This document shows positions 63,755 to 64,000 of a DNA stretch of 64,000 bases, piece after piece; the first letter of the stretch is position 1; every line of letters begins with the position of its first letter. A program made the position numbers and the translations under genes. The notes under the pieces were generated by a model, which was given only the letters and a program-made list of their open reading frames with translations, did not search any database and was not told where the DNA came from. Origin of the DNA: Diaphorobacter limosus (lineage in GTDB: Bacteria; Pseudomonadota; Gammaproteobacteria; Burkholderiales; Burkholderiaceae_C); contig NZ_CP136921.1 in NCBI RefSeq assembly GCF_033100095.1, forward strand, positions 3,437,001 to 3,501,000, read 5' to 3'.

Positions 63755-63794
63755 GTCGTGCTATCTTGCCCGCCCCAGTCGTGAAACCATTGCC

Positions 63795-64000
63795 ATGCTT
63801 GCCAAACGCATCATTCCCTGCCTGGACGTGACCGGTGGTCGCGTCGTCAAGGGCGTCAACTTTGTCGAACTGCGCGACGCCGGCGACCCGGTGGAGATCG
63901 CCGCGCGCTACAACGAGCAGGGCGCTGACGAGCTCACCTTCCTCGACATCACCGCCACCAGCGACGGGCGCGACCTGATCCTGCCCATCATCGAGGCCGT
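63795..64000 (+). CDS. hisF: Imidazole glycerol phosphate synthase cyclase subunit, N-terminal part (runs off the window)
   Basis: Partner of HisH; the first 68 residues are visible. [20 protein letters not shown] contains the catalytic Asp (D11), followed by [20 protein letters not shown] and [15 protein letters not shown], all HisF signatures. ATG 63795. Incomplete at the right edge. Confidence 0.96.
   Translation, partial: MLAKRIIPCLDVTGGRVVKGVNFVELRDAGDPVEIAARYNEQGADELTFLDITATSDGRDLILPIIEA

Overview
The window is high-GC betaproteobacterial DNA, most like a Comamonadaceae genome (Acidovorax / Alicycliphilus / Diaphorobacter neighbourhood). This rests on gene order (mlaFEDACB, an ABC-2 exporter, bolA, murA, then his), Omp32-type porins, a short-form HisG and the character of its small dispersed repeats. 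It is ordinary chromosome. I see no rRNA, tRNA, CRISPR array, prophage or plasmid backbone.

Layout: 1-7230 is a type II secretion cluster, gspG-H-I-J-K-L-M-N-D on the minus strand (gspD runs off the left edge) with gspC divergent. 7258-10293 holds cobC-cobS and ilvA, with a terminator-ended leader or small RNA upstream of ilvA. 10571-13825 has an OsmC protein and two porins. 13980-21108 is a peptide ABC transporter with an M20 amidohydrolase between its two permease genes, followed by a PEBP-family gene. 21789-26451 is a sugar-phosphate block (RpiR regulator, transaldolase, a FabH-like synthase, glucose-6-phosphate isomerase). 26581-31270 holds aroB, dgt, DUF1415, a broken methyltransferase and a REP-associated transposase (RAYT). 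31452-37810 is gltB-gltD. 37905-41708 is an aldehyde dehydrogenase and a branched-chain-type binding protein, divergent from a LysR regulator. 41852-44144 is a polar amino-acid ABC transporter. 44238-45687 is speD-speE with an attenuator-like leader. 46072-51841 is the Mla phospholipid-transport operon plus an ABC-2 exporter. 51857-64000 is bolA, murA and the histidine operon.

The his operon is interrupted twice. Between hisD and hisC lies an accessory island: a DUF4143 ATPase on the opposite strand, a truncated DUF262 gene, a HEPN-domain protein with an RNKLVH motif, and a VapBC-like toxin-antitoxin pair. The toxin stop overlaps the hisC start, so the toxin-antitoxin transcript probably also carries hisCBHA. 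Between hisA and hisF lie an orphan C-terminal gene fragment and galE.

The most unusual property of the window is its load of short dispersed repeats, at least five families. Family A is about 45 bp: GATAGCTGTTTGCGCTTG followed by ATGGATAAGCGCTAGAGGCC, with about a dozen copies. Family B is the palindrome GCCGGCGAGACGCCGGCGCT. Family C is about 100 bp with CCCTCTCCC ends. Family D is a heptamer (GTTGTGC / GTTGAGC). Family E is the RAYT palindrome TTGGGGTCAGATTCCAATTA. Several copies do gene work: they encode the gspD signal peptide core, a cobS membrane segment, the DppF N-terminus and the gspK leader, and they supply the dgt ribosome-binding site, the speE stop codon, the hisH start and the gltD terminator. 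Letters A-E are labels used here only.
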